Below are positions 44,465 through 53,944 of a stretch of 64,000 nucleotides of DNA, piece after piece. The notes under the pieces are model-generated. The model saw only the letters and a program-made list of their open reading frames with translations, searched no databases and was not told the DNA's origin. This DNA is from Deinococcus aquiradiocola. Its GTDB lineage: Bacteria; Deinococcota; Deinococci; Deinococcales; Deinococcaceae. The first letter of the stretch is position 1; each line of letters starts with the position of its first letter. Made by a program: the position numbers and the translations under genes. The DNA lies in NCBI RefSeq assembly GCF_014646915.1, contig NZ_BMOE01000003.1, forward strand, positions 310,001 through 374,000, given 5' to 3'.

Positions 44465-45234
44465 TGACCGCCCGGCAACGCTTCACGGGCCGCACCGCCC
44501 TCGTCTCCGGCGGTGCGGGCGGGGTGGGAGAGGCCGCCTCGCGCCTCTTCGCGGCGGAAGGCGCGCGGGTCGTGATCGTGGACCGGCAGCCGTCCGGGGA
44601 GGCGCTCGCCGCCGAACTGCGCGCCGCCGGGCACGAGGCCGTGTTCGCCCTGGCGGACGTGTCGGACGCCGTGCAGGTGGACGCAGCCGTGCAGGCGGCC
44701 GTGCACGCCTTCGGCGGGGTGGACGTGCTCTTCAATCACGCGGGCACCATCGTCATCAAGCCCTTCCTGGAGACCACCGAGGAAGACTGGGACTGGCTGA
44801 TGAACGTGAACGTCAAGAGCATGTACCTCATGACGCGCGCCGTCCTGCCGCACATGTTGCGCGCCGGGCGGGGCGCCATCGTGTGCACGTCCAGCATCAG
44901 CGCCGTGGCCGCCACGCCCATGGAGGTGCTGTACGACACCACCAAAGGTGCCGTGCACCAGTTCGCGCGGGCGATCGCCGTGGAGTTCCGGGACCGCGGA
45001 ATCCGCTGCAACGCCGTGTGCCCCGGCTTCATCCGCACGCCGCACGGACTGCGCGAGGTACGGGACCTGCAGGCGCTCGGGGTGGACACCAGCGACGCGG
45101 CCATCGCGGCGCAGCAGGGCCGCCTCGCCGAGCCGGACGAGGTGGCGCGCGCCGCGCTGTTCCTCGCCTCGGACGACGCGAGCTTCGTGAACGGCGCGCA
45201 GCTGTTCGTGGACAACGCGTTCACGGCCGTCTGA
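44464..45234 (+). CDS. Short-chain dehydrogenase/reductase (SDR)
   Basis: A 256-residue NAD(P)-dependent SDR. The cofactor motif is S-G-G-A-G-G-V-G-E (about 15-23), N-H-A-G near 91, and the catalytic Ser in C-T-S-S-I-S and Tyr/Lys in Y-D-T-T-K (about 159-163). It starts in a TGATG overlap with the permease, so it is in the same operon. Possible roles are oxidation or reduction of acetaldehyde or an amino-alcohol; the true substrate is not known. Confidence 0.85.
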   Translation: MTARQRFTGRTALVSGGAGGVGEAASRLFAAEGARVVIVDRQPSGEALAAELRAAGHEAVFALADVSDAVQVDAAVQAAVHAFGGVDVLFNHAGTIVIKPFLETTEEDWDWLMNVNVKSMYLMTRAVLPHMLRAGRGAIVCTSSISAVAATPMEVLYDTTKGAVHQFARAIAVEFRDRGIRCNAVCPGFIRTPHGLREVRDLQALGVDTSDAAIAAQQGRLAEPDEVARAALFLASDDASFVNGAQLFVDNAFTAV

Positions 45235-45348
45235 ACCGCCGCCCGCAGGGCGTCCGGCCCTTTCCCGATCGAGCCCGCCCCAGGCGCCGGATGTCGTCCG
45301 AATCCGGCTGAACGCACCGCCCCGGCAGGGGCACCGAGAGGTCATGGG

Positions 45349-46749
45349 ATGTATCACGTCACGCTGGGCCACACGCATCACACCTTCGCGGACCTCAGGA
45401 CGCTGCTGGGCCGCGCCAGTCCGCAGAAGTCCGGGGACGAACTCGCGGGTCTCGCGGCCGGGAGTGCCGCCGAGCGGGAGGCGGCGCGCGCCGTGCTGGC
45501 GGACCTGCCGCTCGCGGTGTTCCTTGAGGAGCCGCTCGTGCCGTACGAGACGGACGAGGTGACGCGCCTCATCGTGGATTCGCACGACGCGGCGGCGTTC
45601 GCGCCCGTGGCGGGCCTGAGCGTGGGCGGGTTCCGCGACTGGCTGCTGAGCGACGCGGCGACGCCGCAGGCGCTCGCGGCCCTCGCGCCGGGCCTCATGC
45701 CGGAAATGGTGGCCGCCGTCGCGAAACTCATGCGGAATCAGGACCTCGTGCTGACCGCGTCGAAGGTCGAGGTCGTCACGCGGTTCCGGACGACCATCGG
45801 CACGCGCGGCACGCTCTCCACGCGCCTGCAGCCGAACCATCCGACGGACGACCCGCGCGGCATCCTGGCGAGCACCCTGGACGGCCTGCGGTACGGGGCG
45901 GGCGACGCCGTGATCGGCGTGAACCCGGCCCTCGACTCGGTGGACAGCTGCGTGTCGCTGCTGCGCCTGCTGGACGACTTCCGGCACGGGACGGGCGTGC
46001 CCACGCAGACCTGCGTGCTGACGCACGTGACGAACACCCTGCAGGCCATCCGGCGCGGCGCGCCGGTGGACCTCGTGTTTCAGAGCGTGGCGGGCACGCA
46101 GGCCGCGAACGAGGGCTTCGGGATCGACCTGGCGCTGCTGGCCGAGGCGCACGACGCCGCCCTCGGGTTGAGGCGCGGCGAGCAGCTCGCGGGCGGCTTC
46201 GGGGACAACGTCATGTACTTCGAGACGGGCCAGGGGAGCGCCCTGTCGGCGGGCGCACATCACGGCGTGGACCAGGGGACGGTGGAGGCGCGCGCGTACG
46301 CGGTCGCCCGGCAGTTCCGGCCGCTGCTCGTGAACACCGTGGTGGGGTTCATCGGGCCGGAGTACCTGTACGACGGTCGGCAGATCGTCCGGGCGGGCCT
46401 GGAGGACCACTTCTGCGGCAAGCTGCTGGGCCTCCCGATGGGCTGCGACATCTGTTACACCAACCACGCCGAGGCGGACGGGGACGACATGGACGTGCTG
46501 CTCACCATGCTGGGCGCGGCGGGCGTGACGTTCATCATGGGTATTCCCGGCGCGGACGACATCATGCTGAACTACCAGAGCACGTCCTTTCACGACGCGT
46601 GGTACCTGAGGCGCATCTTCGGGCGGCCGCCCGCGCCGGAGTTCGCGGCGTGGCTGGAGTCGGCGGGCGTGACGCGCGCCGGCCAGCTGCGCGACCCGGA
46701 CGAGGCCCGCGTGCACGCCCTGCTGGGCGGGCTGGAGCTGGCCCGGTGA
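45349..46749 (+). CDS. eutB: Ethanolamine ammonia-lyase large subunit
   Basis: A 466-residue adenosylcobalamin-dependent subunit that splits ethanolamine to acetaldehyde and ammonia. Family sequences include L-M-R-N-Q-D-L, T-R-L-Q-P-N-H-P-T-D-D near 160, G-D-A-V-I-G-V-N-P near 184, and C-D-I-C-Y-T-N-H-A near 365. The ATG at 45349 is 8 bases after GAGAGG. Its stop overlaps eutC (GTGA). The reactivation factor EutA and shell proteins are absent, so this is a simple, compartment-free ethanolamine path. Confidence 0.95.
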   Translation: MYHVTLGHTHHTFADLRTLLGRASPQKSGDELAGLAAGSAAEREAARAVLADLPLAVFLEEPLVPYETDEVTRLIVDSHDAAAFAPVAGLSVGGFRDWLLSDAATPQALAALAPGLMPEMVAAVAKLMRNQDLVLTASKVEVVTRFRTTIGTRGTLSTRLQPNHPTDDPRGILASTLDGLRYGAGDAVIGVNPALDSVDSCVSLLRLLDDFRHGTGVPTQTCVLTHVTNTLQAIRRGAPVDLVFQSVAGTQAANEGFGIDLALLAEAHDAALGLRRGEQLAGGFGDNVMYFETGQGSALSAGAHHGVDQGTVEARAYAVARQFRPLLVNTVVGFIGPEYLYDGRQIVRAGLEDHFCGKLLGLPMGCDICYTNHAEADGDDMDVLLTMLGAAGVTFIMGIPGADDIMLNYQSTSFHDAWYLRRIFGRPPAPEFAAWLESAGVTRAGQLRDPDEARVHALLGGLELAR

Positions 46750-47552
46750 GCGGCAGCGACCCGGCACTCCCGCCGGAGCGTGCCGTGTCCGCGTGGGAGG
46801 CCCTGCGCGATTACACGGACGCGCGCGTCGCGCTGGGACGCAGCGGCACGTCCATGACGACGCGTGACCTGCTGGCGTTCACGCAGGCGCACGCGGCCGC
46901 GCGGGACGCCGTGCACGACCGCGCGGACTTCGCGGGCCTGCGCGCGCAGCTGGAAGCGGCGGGCGAGGCGGTGCTGGAGGTCCGCAGCCGCGCTCCGGAC
47001 CGCGCCACGTACCTGCGCCGCCCGGACCTGGGCCGCACCCTGCACCCGGGCGCGCTTCCCGCGCTGCAGGCCGCCCGGACTGCTGGACCGGCGGACATCG
47101 CGGTCGTCGTCGCGGACGGCCTGTCTGCCGGGGCGCTCGCGCAGGTCATGCCGCTCCTGACGCTGCTCCTCCCTGCCCTGCGCGCGGAGGGCTTCACGTT
47201 CGCGCCCGTCACGCTCGCCTCGCAGGCCCGCGTGGCACTGGGGGACGGCGTGGCCCTCGCGCTCGGCGCGCGGCTCGCGCTGGTCCTGATCGGGGAGCGT
47301 CCCGGCCTGAGCAGTCCCGACAGTCTCGGCGCGTACCTCACGTTCGCGCCGCGCGCCGTCACGCCCGACTCGGCCCGCAACTGCGTGTCCAACATCCGGC
47401 CCGCCGGTCTGCAGGCGCGGGCGGCCGCGTGGACGCTTCGGCACCTGGTGGGGGCGGCCCTGCGGCGCGAGCTGAGCGGTGTGGACCTCAAGGACGACAG
47501 CGGTCCCCTCCCGGCGGACGGGGACGCCCGCGTCCTCCCGCACGCCGAGTAG
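46746..47552 (+). CDS. eutC: Ethanolamine ammonia-lyase small subunit
   Basis: A 268-residue small subunit that helps bind adenosylcobalamin. It contains T-R-D-L-L-A-F-T-Q-A-H-A-A-A-R-D-A-V, D-I-A-V-V-V-A-D-G-L-S-A, V-L-I-G-E-R-P-G-L and C-V-S-N-I-R-P-A-G-L. The GTG start overlaps the eutB stop. It is the last gene of the operon, and convergent with the PotA-like ATPase. Confidence 0.93.
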   Translation: MSGSDPALPPERAVSAWEALRDYTDARVALGRSGTSMTTRDLLAFTQAHAAARDAVHDRADFAGLRAQLEAAGEAVLEVRSRAPDRATYLRRPDLGRTLHPGALPALQAARTAGPADIAVVVADGLSAGALAQVMPLLTLLLPALRAEGFTFAPVTLASQARVALGDGVALALGARLALVLIGERPGLSSPDSLGAYLTFAPRAVTPDSARNCVSNIRPAGLQARAAAWTLRHLVGAALRRELSGVDLKDDSGPLPADGDARVLPHAE

Positions 47553-47586
47553 GCGCAGGGCCGGACCTCAGGGCGCGCAGGTCCAC

Positions 47587-48645
47587 TCAGGCGCGCAGGA
47601 CGTGGGCGGCGAGGGGACCGAGGTGCACCTGCACGCGCTGCCCGGTGGGGTGCGCGGACGCCTCGTTGCCCTGCAGGTCCACCGCGAGGACGCTGCCGCC
47701 CACCCGGACGCTGAGGCGCGTGATGGACCCCAGGAAGCGGCGGTCGGTGATCTCGCCCGTCAGGCCGTGCGCGTCCTCGGCAGGCGTGAGGCGGAGTTCC
47801 TCGGGCCGCAGGTACAGGCGCAGCGGCGCGCCGTTCTGGAAACTGCGGGCCGCGTCCACCTGCACCGGGTGCGGCCAGCCGTCCACGGTCACGAGGCCCT
47901 GCGCCGCGTCGAGGACGCGCGCGTCCAGACCGTTGGCGGTCCCGACGAATTCCGCCACGAAGGCGCTGGCGGGCCTGCGGTAGATGTCCTCGGGCGTGCC
48001 GAGCTGCGCGATGGCGCCCTTCTCCATCACGACGACGCGATCGGAGATGGCGAGCGCCTCCTCCTGGTCGTGCGTGACGAAGAGGGTGGTGGTGCCCGTC
48101 TCGCGCTGCACGCGGCGGATCTCGTCGCGCAGGTTCAGGCGCACCTGCGCGTCCAGGGCCGAGAGCGGTTCGTCGAGGAGCAGCACGTCGGGCTGCGGGG
48201 CGAGCGCGCGGGCGAGCGCGACGCGCTGCTGCTGCCCGCCGCTCAGCTGGTGCGGGTAGCGTTTCCGGGCGTCCTGCAGGCCGATCAGGTCGAAGAGGGC
48301 GTCCACGCGCCGCGCCGTCTCGCTACTGCTCTCGCCGCGCACCTTCAGGCCGAACCGGACGTTGTCCTCGGCGTTCAGGTTCGGGAAGAGACTGTACGCC
48401 TGGAAGACCATGCCCATGCGGCGTTTCGCGGCGGGCAGCGGGGTGAGGTCGCGGCCGTCGAGAAGGACCCGGCCGGTGGTGGGCGGGTTGAAGCCCGCCA
48501 CGATGCGCAGCAGCGTGGTCTTGCCGCAGCCGGACGGGCCGAGCAGCGTGACGAGTTCCCCGCGTTCCAGCGAGAGGTCCAGCGGGCTGAGCGCGACGTT
48601 GCTGCCGTAACTTTTGGAGACGTTCTGGGCGGTCAGGTAACTCAC
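47587..48645 (-). CDS. ABC importer ATPase, PotA/FbpC-like
   Basis: A 352-residue ABC ATPase for an importer with substrate-binding protein. Walker A G-P-S-G-C-G-K-T-T (about 36-44), signature L-S-G-G-Q-Q-Q-R near 135 and Walker B L-L-L-D-E-P-L-S are intact; a C-terminal TOBE-type extension follows residue 240. The GTG start overlaps the permease stop (GTGA). It is the last gene of a four-gene minus-strand operon; the substrate (polyamine, phosphonate or other) is unknown. Confidence 0.92.
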   Translation of the reverse strand: MSYLTAQNVSKSYGSNVALSPLDLSLERGELVTLLGPSGCGKTTLLRIVAGFNPPTTGRVLLDGRDLTPLPAAKRRMGMVFQAYSLFPNLNAEDNVRFGLKVRGESSSETARRVDALFDLIGLQDARKRYPHQLSGGQQQRVALARALAPQPDVLLLDEPLSALDAQVRLNLRDEIRRVQRETGTTTLFVTHDQEEALAISDRVVVMEKGAIAQLGTPEDIYRRPASAFVAEFVGTANGLDARVLDAAQGLVTVDGWPHPVQVDAARSFQNGAPLRLYLRPEELRLTPAEDAHGLTGEITDRRFLGSITRLSVRVGGSVLAVDLQGNEASAHPTGQRVQVHLGPLAAHVLRA

Positions 48646-49421
48646 CGTGTTCCTCCGAGGGCGACGCGGCCCCGCCCGACGCGCAGCATGACAAGCATGG
48701 CGAGCCACGTGACGGCGAGACTGATGAGGGACAGGGCGGCGGCCGGGGTGCTCTGCGTCTGTCCGATGTAGTTGATGTACACGGCGAAGGTGTTGAAGAG
48801 GAGCACGTTCGCGAACGTGAACTCGCCGAGCACGATGGCGAACGTGAGGAGGGCCGCGCCGAGCACGGCGGCACTGATGTTCGGGAGGATCACGCGCCAC
48901 AGCAGGGTGCCCCAGCCCGCCCCGAGGCTCTGCGCGGCCTCGCTGAGCGTCTGCAGGTCCAGGGCGCGCAGGCCCGTGTCGAGCGTCCGGTACGTGTACG
49001 GGAGGGCCAGCACGACGTATCCGGCCACCAGGAACTGCGGGGTGCCCACGAACCACTCCGGGCCGCGGTACAGGGCACTGAGACCCCCGACGAGCACGAT
49101 GGGCGGCACCACGAACGACAGCACCGACAGCAGGCCCAGCACGTTCCGCAGGCCCGGCGCGCGCAGGTTCACCCAGAACGCGGCGGGCACCACGAGGACG
49201 AGACTGATCACGATGGTTTCCAGGGCGAGCATGAACGACAGCCCGAACGTCTGCCGGAACTGCGGGTCCTGCAGGATGTGGGCGTACGCGCTGAAGTCGT
49301 AGCGGGTGCCGCCTGCCCACAGGCTGAAGATGGCGAGCGCGAGGATCGGCAGGAAGAAGTACAGGAAGCCGAGCAGGATCACGAGCCAGCGGCCGCCCTG
49401 AGCGGCAGGCGAGGCCCTCAT
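48642..49421 (-). CDS. ABC importer permease, PotC-like
   Basis: A 259-residue inner-membrane permease with about six hydrophobic segments and the EAA-loop segment L-S-E-A-A-Q-S-L-G-A-G-W-G-T-L near 160. GGAGGG precedes the ATG at 49421. It follows the PotB-like gene by 133 bases containing a 9-bp inverted repeat. Confidence 0.9.
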   Translation of the reverse strand: MRASPAAQGGRWLVILLGFLYFFLPILALAIFSLWAGGTRYDFSAYAHILQDPQFRQTFGLSFMLALETIVISLVLVVPAAFWVNLRAPGLRNVLGLLSVLSFVVPPIVLVGGLSALYRGPEWFVGTPQFLVAGYVVLALPYTYRTLDTGLRALDLQTLSEAAQSLGAGWGTLLWRVILPNISAAVLGAALLTFAIVLGEFTFANVLLFNTFAVYINYIGQTQSTPAAALSLISLAVTWLAMLVMLRVGRGRVALGGTR

Positions 49422-49434
49422 TCGCCCTCCGATT

Positions 49435-49459
49435 CAATCCCGCGTTCTCTGCGGGATTG
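49435..49459. promoter_or_regulatory. Inverted repeat between the two permease genes
   Basis: CAATCCCGC (49435-49443) and GCGGGATTG (49451-49459) form a 9-bp stem with a 7-base loop, just upstream of the PotC-like ribosome site. It could adjust relative expression of the two permeases or stabilise mRNA ends. Confidence 0.45.
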
Positions 49460-49554
49460 ATCCGACTGAAAGGAGAAGGAGAGGGTGCGGGTTTCGCGGT
49501 ATGGACGCGCGGGCGGCGCTGTCCCGCCTGCGCGGGAATGGAGCGGAATCCGGA

Positions 49555-50484
49555 TCACCGGCGCCACCTCGACCCGAGGCGTTCCAGGGTGGTGTAGGCG
49601 AGCATGGTGACGGTCATGACGGCGATCACGAGCAGCGCGAGCGCCTGCCCGAGGTGCGGGTCGGAGAGGACGTTGCCGGACAGCACCGCGCCGATCTGCA
49701 GGGGCAGCAGCGGGAGCGCGCCGGACGTGAGGGCGTAGGCGGTGGCGTACGCGGAGAAGGCGTTGCCGAACAGCAGCACGGCGCTCGCCAGGAGGCTCGG
49801 CGCGAGGACGGGGAGGCCCACCATGCGCCAGAACTGCGCGGCGCTCGCGCCGAGGTTCTCGGCCGCTTCGCGCCACTCGCGGCGCAGGCCGTCCAGGGCG
49901 GGCGTGATCAGGATGACCATCAGGGGAATCTGGAAGTACGCGTACACGAGCATCAGGCCGCCGAACGTGAAGAGGTTGAAGCCGTGCTGGTAGAGGTTGA
50001 TGCCGATGCCGGACAGCAGGCGCGTCACCATGCCGGTCGTGCCGAGCGTCGCCACGAACGCCAGCGCGAGCGGCACGCCCGCGAAGTTCGCGGCGACGCC
50101 CGAGAAGGCGATGAGGGGGTTACGGAGCCAGGCGGGGCCGCCGTCGCCCATCACGGCGTAGGCGAGCAGGCCGCCGATCACGGTGCCGATGACGGCCGAC
50201 CCGCCGCTGAGCAGCAGGCTGTTGCGCAGGCCCGTCATGTACTGCGGCTGCGCGAGTTCCCGCAGGTGCGCGAGCGTGAACCCGCCGGGCGCGCCGTCCA
50301 CGCCGTCCGCGCGGAACGCGCCGACGAGCACCGCGAACGCGGGTACGATCAGGAAGGCGAGCAGCACCGCCAGAAGCGGCCCGACGAACAGGGCCGTGCT
50401 GAGCCACGCGCGGCGGTGTTCACGGCCTGCGCGCGGGGCGGGCGGAACCGCGAGCAGCGCCGGTCCTTCCGTGCTGGCCTTCAC
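49555..50484 (-). CDS. ABC importer permease, PotB-like
   Basis: A 309-residue permease with six hydrophobic segments, starting with a cytoplasmic Arg-rich tail then L-F-V-G-P-L-L-A-V-L-L-A-F-L. The EAA-like region is W-R-E-A-A-E-N-L-G-A-S near 216. A GTG at 50484 is the best start seen. It is second in the operon, following the binding protein by 178 bases. Confidence 0.88.
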   Translation of the reverse strand: MKASTEGPALLAVPPAPRAGREHRRAWLSTALFVGPLLAVLLAFLIVPAFAVLVGAFRADGVDGAPGGFTLAHLRELAQPQYMTGLRNSLLLSGGSAVIGTVIGGLLAYAVMGDGGPAWLRNPLIAFSGVAANFAGVPLALAFVATLGTTGMVTRLLSGIGINLYQHGFNLFTFGGLMLVYAYFQIPLMVILITPALDGLRREWREAAENLGASAAQFWRMVGLPVLAPSLLASAVLLFGNAFSAYATAYALTSGALPLLPLQIGAVLSGNVLSDPHLGQALALLVIAVMTVTMLAYTTLERLGSRWRR

Positions 50485-50662
50485 GCGCAGACCTGCCTGC
50501 GGAGTCGGGACGGGTACGGGCAGAGGACGCAGGAGGAGGGGGCGGGGAACGGGTGTGCGGTGCAGGAACTGGGCAGCACGGGACCTCCGGGGAACGCGTG
50601 GGAAGGGAATTCAGAAATCCCCGCCGGCCCTCGGGCTGACGGGGACGGAACGCGTGGGCCGG

Positions 50663-51757
50663 TTACTGGCCGACTTTCGCGGCCCACTGGGCCTTGAGGA
50701 CGTCCTGTGCCTTCTTGACCTGGGCGGGCGTGGCGAACTTGACGTTCTGGTACACGGCCGCGTCGGGCAGCGTGGCGAGGATGTCCTTGCCGATCACGCC
50801 GCGTTTCACCATGTCGTTGAAGCGGATGGGGTGCGCGTACCCCTTGAGGAACATCAGCTGTCCGGCGTCGGAGAGGATGAATTCCTCCCAGAGTTTCGCG
50901 GCGGACGGGTTGGGGGCGCTGGCGTTGATGGCGGTCGCGTAGTGGCTGCCGTACACGCCGTCGGAGGGGACGGTGACGGTCCACTCGACCTTCCCGGCGA
51001 ACTGCTTGCTGTACCCGAGGTTCAGGTAGTCCCAGTCGGCGACGATGGGCGTCTGGCCGGTCTGGACGGTGGCGGGCGTCGCGCCGACCGGGATGTAGTT
51101 GCCGTTCGCCTTGAGTTTCGCGAAGAAGTCGATGCCCGGCTGGATGTTGTCGAGCGAGCCGCCGTTCGCGAGTGCGGCGGACCACACGGCCGAGAATGCC
51201 GCCTGCGCGGAGAGCGGGTTGCCGTTCAGCGCGACCTGTCCCTTGTACTCGGGCTTGAGGAGGTCCGCCCAGGTTTTGGGGACGTTCTTGACGATGCTCT
51301 TGTTGACGCCGAAGGAGATCACGCCGAAGTAGTTGCCGACCCAGTACCCGTCCTTGTCCTTGGCGCTGGCGGGGATGCTGGCCCAGGTGCTGGGCTTGTA
51401 GGGCGTGAAGAGCTTCTCGGTGGTGCCCTGGATGGCGAAGGCGGGACCCACGTCCACGACGTCCGGCGCGCGGCGCTGCCCTTTGAGGGAGCGGATCGCC
51501 TGGAGTTCCTCGGCGCTGCTGGCGTCGGGGGAGGCGTTGGTGAGCTTCAGGCCGTACGCCTTCTGGAAGCTGTCCATGATCTCGCCGTAGTTCGCCCAGT
51601 CTGGCGGAAGGGCGATGGTGTTGATGCTGCCGTCTTTCTTGGCGGCGTTCACGAGGGCGGCCGGGAGGGCGGGGGCCATGGTCATGGTCTGGGCCAGGGC
51701 GACCACGGAGCCAGCACCGATGAGCAGGAGCGTGAGACGGGCAAGCTGATTTTTCAT
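50663..51757 (-). CDS. Extracellular solute-binding protein, PotD/FbpA-like
   Basis: A 364-residue periplasmic binding protein with an N-terminal signal peptide (M-K-N-Q-L-A-R-L, hydrophobic stretch to A-L-A-Q near 23) and a two-lobed fold. Other visible segments are D-V-V-D-V-G-P-A-F-A, W-V-G-N-Y-F-G-V-I-S-F-G-V-N-K and W-E-E-F-I-L-S-D-A-G-Q. The ATG at 51757 has GAGGTGAAG. It is the first gene of the transport operon. Ligand unknown; its place next to the ethanolamine operon is suggestive only. Confidence 0.9.
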   Translation of the reverse strand: MKNQLARLTLLLIGAGSVVALAQTMTMAPALPAALVNAAKKDGSINTIALPPDWANYGEIMDSFQKAYGLKLTNASPDASSAEELQAIRSLKGQRRAPDVVDVGPAFAIQGTTEKLFTPYKPSTWASIPASAKDKDGYWVGNYFGVISFGVNKSIVKNVPKTWADLLKPEYKGQVALNGNPLSAQAAFSAVWSAALANGGSLDNIQPGIDFFAKLKANGNYIPVGATPATVQTGQTPIVADWDYLNLGYSKQFAGKVEWTVTVPSDGVYGSHYATAINASAPNPSAAKLWEEFILSDAGQLMFLKGYAHPIRFNDMVKRGVIGKDILATLPDAAVYQNVKFATPAQVKKAQDVLKAQWAAKVGQ

Positions 51758-51808
51758 GGACTTCACCTCGGTGAGAGAAACCTTCAACGTTGGTTAGTGT
51801 CGGGGGGC

Positions 51809-51838
51809 ATTGTAAGCTTCGTGTCAGATTGTTCACAA
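51809..51838 (-). promoter_or_regulatory. Promoter for the PotD-like transport operon
   Basis: On the minus strand TTGTGA (51838-51833), an 18-bp spacer and TACAAT (51814-51809) make a plausible sigma-70 promoter about 50 bases before the binding-protein start. Confidence 0.6.
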
Positions 51839-51958
51839 GTCCGGCGCCACACCTTCCGGGCGCGTCCCGACGGCGCCTGACCCGGCAGTGACGTGCAAGG
51901 CCGAACATGAGGGCGTCCGGCAGCAGCGCCCCGCCCTACCCCTACCTCAGGAGCCGTC

Positions 51959-52768
51959 ATGAACGACCTCAGCACGCTCGGTCTCGCCGTCACCCTCCCC
52001 GAACTTGAACGCAGCGCCGACTGGCTGCGGGACGGCGCGCGCGACGTGGAGCTGCAGGACATCAGCGAACCCCTTGTCATGGACGCCGACTGGAGGGCGG
52101 TGGCGCGCCGCTGCGCTCGCCTGCTGGACGGCCATGCGGGCCGGGTGGGGGTGCACGCCCCGTTCTGGGACCTGACGGTCGCCCCGCAGGACGCGAGCAT
52201 CCGCGCGGCGGTGCAGGCGCGGCTGTCGCTGGGCCTAGATTTCGCGGAGGAGGTGGGCGGCACGCACCTCGTGCTGCACAGCCCCTTCCATTTCTTCGGG
52301 CATCCGCTCGTCGCGCATCAGGAGACGCTGCAGGCGGAGATCGCGCTCGCGCACCTCACGCTCACGCCGCTGCTGGAGCGCGCCGAGCAGCTCGGCTGCA
52401 CCCTGGTGATCGAGAACATCCTGGACGTGAATCCCGCGCCGCTGCTGGCGCTGGTGGCGTCGTTCTCCAGTCCCGCGCTGCGCCTGAGCGTGGACGTGGG
52501 GCACGCGCACATGATGGCCGCGCGGGGCGGACCGCCCGCCGACGCGTGGCTCACGCAGGGCGGGGACGTGCTGGGGCACGTGCACCTGCAGGACAACGAC
52601 GGCAGCAGCGACGCGCACCTCGCGCCGGGCGGCGGGACGATCAACTGGGCGGCGGTCCTGCGGGCCCTGCGCGCGCAGACCGGGACGCCGCGCCTGATCG
52701 TGGAGGTCGTGCAGGGCGAACTGGAGCGCGCGGTGGCCTGGGTGGACGCCGTGACGCGGGACGCCTGA
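51959..52768 (+). CDS. TIM-barrel sugar phosphate isomerase/epimerase-like protein
   Basis: A 269-residue xylose-isomerase-like TIM-barrel protein. Likely metal/active-site residues are in V-G-V-H-A-P-F near 63, H-L-V-L-H-S-P-F near 102, L-V-I-E-N-I near 145, V-D-V-G-H-A-H near 180, and H-V-H-L-Q-D-N near 206. Members isomerise or epimerise sugars or degrade cyclitols; the substrate is not evident. A CAGGAG site precedes the ATG. It is divergent from the PotD-like operon and followed by an aldo/keto reductase. Confidence 0.85.
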   Translation: MNDLSTLGLAVTLPELERSADWLRDGARDVELQDISEPLVMDADWRAVARRCARLLDGHAGRVGVHAPFWDLTVAPQDASIRAAVQARLSLGLDFAEEVGGTHLVLHSPFHFFGHPLVAHQETLQAEIALAHLTLTPLLERAEQLGCTLVIENILDVNPAPLLALVASFSSPALRLSVDVGHAHMMAARGGPPADAWLTQGGDVLGHVHLQDNDGSSDAHLAPGGGTINWAAVLRALRAQTGTPRLIVEVVQGELERAVAWVDAVTRDA

Positions 52769-52831
52769 ACGGACGCACGGCACGCGCCAGACGAGGCCGG
52801 TCCCCGTGAGCGGCGTGCTATGACGGTGGGC

Positions 52832-53815
52832 ATGACTTCCTCCCCCTCCGTCCCCCCTGCCCCGGCCGCCCGCGCGGTGCTGGGACTGGGGCTCGCGGCG
52901 CTCGGTCGGCCCGGGTACATCAACCTGGGGCACGCGCAGGACCTCACGGACGCCCGGGACCCGCTGGCGCTGCGCGACCGGGCGCACGCCGTGCTGGACG
53001 CCGCGTGGGACGCCGGCGTGCGGCATTTCGATGCGGCGCGCTCGTACGGCCGCGCCGAGGTGTTCCTGGCGGGCTGGCTGACCGGTCGCGGCCTCACGCG
53101 GGCCGACGTGACCGTGAGTTCCAAGTGGGGGTACGCGTACACGGCCGCGTGGCGCACGCAGGCGGACCGGCATGAGGTGAAGGAACACAGCGCCGACCAC
53201 CTGGAGCGGCAGTGGCCGCAGTCGCGGGCCGTGCTGGGCCGCTGGCTGTCCCTGTACCTGACCCACTCGGTCACGCCGGACAGCGGCGTGCTGGACGACC
53301 CGCACCTGCTGGCGAGGCTGGCGGCCATGCGGGCGCAGGGCGTCACGCCGGGCCTGTCGCTGAGCGGCCCGCAGCAGGCGGAGGTCCTGCAGCGCGCCCT
53401 GACGCTGCGCGTGGAGGGCGAACCGGTGTTCGGGGCGGTGCAGGCGACCTTCAACCTGCACGAACGCGCTGCGGCCGGGCCGCTGCTGGCTGCGCGGGCG
53501 GCGGGCTGGCGGGTGTACGTCAAGGAGGGCGTCGCGAATGGTCGCCTGACGGCGCGCGCCCCTGCCGTGCCCCCACCGCTCGCACGGGTCGCGCAGCGGC
53601 ACGGCGTGACGCCCGACGCGGTGGCCCTCGCGTACGTGCTGGCGCAGCCGTTCGCGGACGTGGTCCTGAGCGGCGCGGCGACCGTAGCGCACCTGCAGAG
53701 CAACCTCACGGCCAGGGACGTGACGCTCACGGCCGCCGACCTGGACGAACTGGCCGCCCTGCAGGAACCGGGCGCCGGGTACTGGGCGACCCGCGCGGCC
53801 CTCCCCTGGAACTGA
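52832..53815 (+). CDS. Aldo/keto reductase
   Basis: A 327-residue NADPH-dependent aldo/keto reductase (TIM-barrel). The D-A-A-R-S-Y-G motif with Asp and Tyr (about 67-73) and S-S-K-W-G-Y (about 97) are the family catalytic residues; L-T-H-S replaces the usual H-x-P step and G-A-A-T-V-A-H-L appears near the cofactor end. I favour the ATG at 52832, 7 bases after a TATGAC box; the ATG at 52820 adds four residues. It may be co-expressed with the isomerase. Confidence 0.87.
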   Translation: MTSSPSVPPAPAARAVLGLGLAALGRPGYINLGHAQDLTDARDPLALRDRAHAVLDAAWDAGVRHFDAARSYGRAEVFLAGWLTGRGLTRADVTVSSKWGYAYTAAWRTQADRHEVKEHSADHLERQWPQSRAVLGRWLSLYLTHSVTPDSGVLDDPHLLARLAAMRAQGVTPGLSLSGPQQAEVLQRALTLRVEGEPVFGAVQATFNLHERAAAGPLLAARAAGWRVYVKEGVANGRLTARAPAVPPPLARVAQRHGVTPDAVALAYVLAQPFADVVLSGAATVAHLQSNLTARDVTLTAADLDELAALQEPGAGYWATRAALPWN

Positions 53816-53944
53816 GGGCGTGGCGCTGTTCCGCGCGGCGGTTCTTCTGGCATGATGTGGGGCAGCCCCGGACGGCCAGGTCCGGACGCGCGTGGCAGGG
53901 CCGAAACCGGCAGTCCGGGCACGATGTACCGGACGGTGACGGTG

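Noticed and set aside
47587..51757. Assigning the PotABCD-like importer to ethanolamine or polyamines
   Set aside because: Proximity to eutBC is the only clue and the operon is convergent, not co-transcribed. The binding protein has no ligand-specific residues that I can identify.
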